Source: Desulfobacteraceae bacterium (lineage in GTDB: Bacteria; Desulfobacterota; Desulfobacteria; Desulfobacterales; ETH-SRB1). Taken from it: DNA of 6,646 nucleotides. Within the stretch, counting starts at the first letter, position 1. Every line of letters begins with the position of its first letter. Below, one piece after another: positions 6,479-6,646 of this stretch. The stretch spans positions 1-6,646 of the forward strand of contig DAOWEW010000163.1 in assembly GCA_030638305.1 (NCBI GenBank). Direction: 5' to 3'. Position numbers and translations under genes: made by a program. Below the pieces are notes generated by a model. The model ran no database searches. It had not been told where the DNA came from and saw only the letters and a program-made list of their open reading frames with translations.

Positions 6479-6502
6479 GGAAGTTAATTCGTCCACGTTC
6501 CT
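6479..6502 (+). repeat. 24-base inverted repeat, right arm
   Basis: Perfect reverse complement of 6321-6344. It lies 28 bases before the tnpA start codon. Both arms are bordered on their outer side by TTA (6319-6321 and 6502-6504, sharing the outermost base of each arm). Confidence 0.97.
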
Positions 6503-6516
6503 TAAGGCAAACAGAA

Positions 6517-6523
6517 AGAGAGG
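6517..6523 (+). promoter_or_regulatory. Ribosome binding site of tnpA, sequestered in a stem
   Basis: AGAGAGG lies 6 bases before ATG at 6530. Six of its seven bases fall inside the 6518-6528 arm that can pair with 6294-6304, so the site is predicted to be blocked when the leader folds. Confidence 0.6.
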
Positions 6524-6529
6524 CTTTCA

Positions 6530-6646
6530 ATGAGCAATATAAGAAGTTTAAGTCATTCAAAGTGGGAATGCAAGTATCATGTCACATGGATTTCTAAGTA
6601 TCGGAAGAAAAAGATATACAAAGAACTAAGGCCACATTTGGGTGAA
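6530..6646 (+). CDS. tnpA: IS200/IS605-family Y1 transposase, N-terminal part (runs off the window)
   Basis: ATG at 6530 opens a frame that stays open for 39 codons to the right edge. The product begins 'MSNIRSLSHSKWECKYHVTW' and continues with 'ISKYRKKKIYKELRPHLGE'. The pattern S-x-S-K-x-x-C-K-Y-H-V-x-W-x-x-K-Y-R-K-K is the classic start of IS200-type TnpA, a small (about 130-150 residue) single-strand-specific transposase of the HUH/Y1 class. The HUH motif and catalytic Tyr would lie downstream and cannot be checked, so whether the enzyme is intact is unknown. The start residue line 'SNxRSLSHS' is the usual one for the family, and AGAGAGG supports it. The leader is unusually long and folded. 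This reads as an IS200-like member rather than a RAYT/REP transposase, whose N-termini differ. Confidence 0.9.
   Translation, partial: MSNIRSLSHSKWECKYHVTWISKYRKKKIYKELRPHLGE
6530..6646 (+). mobile_element. IS200/IS605-type insertion sequence, left portion
   Basis: The element is recognised by its transposase. The coding part begins here, while the element itself probably starts upstream, perhaps near the hairpin at 6245-6259 or at the base of the fold-back at 6294. The right end lies outside the window, and no tnpB is visible. Confidence 0.75.

Larger units (their letters stand above)
6294..6528 (+). ncRNA. Long structured leader of tnpA (fold-back rod, about 235 bases)
   Basis: Nested complementary segments run from the outside to the apex. 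These are 6294-6304 with 6518-6528, 6307-6310 with 6508-6511, 6318-6344 with 6479-6506 (one bulged base), 6356-6360 with 6462-6466, 6362-6370 with 6452-6460, 6373-6389 with 6433-6449, 6392-6395 with 6427-6430 and 6398-6402 with 6418-6422. The tip is 6406-6409 with 6414-6417, closing a CGAG loop. The interior differences that keep pairing are all G-U in the plus-strand transcript. The base of the rod covers the tnpA ribosome binding site. In Salmonella IS200 a smaller leader hairpin is known to occlude the tnpA start; an equivalent role here is inferred. It is not a recognised riboswitch or ribozyme to me. Confidence 0.6.
6141..6529. other. Non-coding region between the DUF362 gene and tnpA
   Basis: No convincing protein gene is seen on either strand in these 389 bases. 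The left part (to about 6240) is AT-rich and serves the DUF362 gene on the minus strand. The right part (from about 6245) holds a 15-base hairpin and the long fold-back structure, and is probably the left end and leader of the insertion sequence. The exact IS boundary cannot be set without the right end, which is outside the window. Confidence 0.7.

Noticed and set aside
6318..6506. CRISPR, riboswitch, group II intron fragment or omega-RNA as an explanation for the structured region.
   Set aside because: There are no spaced direct repeats, no riboswitch core that I recognise and no intron domain V-like hairpin. Omega-RNA is linked to tnpB and the right end of the element, neither of which is here.

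Overview
The window looks like chromosome from a Gram-negative anaerobe, most plausibly a Desulfobacterota (delta-proteobacterial) genome. This is an inference from three things: an outer-membrane beta-barrel protein, a DUF362/ferredoxin protein of a kind common in anaerobes, and AT-leaning coding sequence interrupted by intergenic fold-back repeats. No rRNA, tRNA or taxonomic marker is present, so the assignment is tentative.

Positions 1-4982 hold one tightly packed plus-strand operon that enters from the left. In order it carries the 3' end of a LolA-like periplasmic lipoprotein/lipid carrier, two paralogous LolC/LolE (MacB/FtsX-fold) permeases, a LolD-type ATPase, and an outer-membrane beta-barrel with signal peptide and C-terminal Phe. 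Gaps are 2-13 bases except between the second permease and the ATPase. That gap holds a fold-back repeat built from about five to six 7-base units on each arm. Together the genes suggest a complete envelope-spanning route: an ABC extractor in the inner membrane, a LolA-fold carrier in the periplasm and a barrel in the outer membrane. It resembles the Lol system but ends in a barrel rather than LolB. The cargo cannot be read from the sequence.

Positions 5034-6140 hold a convergent minus-strand gene for a DUF362 protein with two inserted [4Fe-4S] ferredoxin motifs, with its own plausible promoter.

Positions 6141-6529 have no protein gene. They hold the DUF362 promoter region, a small perfect hairpin, and a long near-palindrome (about 6294-6528) that folds as one rod with a perfect 24-base terminal stem. 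At 6530 an IS200/IS605-family Y1 transposase (tnpA) begins and runs off the right edge. The outermost stem of the rod covers the tnpA ribosome binding site. All wobble-type differences in the rod are G-U in the plus strand, so it probably acts as RNA in the tnpA leader. The rod and the heptamer fold-back are the least ordinary parts of the window. The carrier-permease-ATPase-barrel operon is the most interesting protein system.
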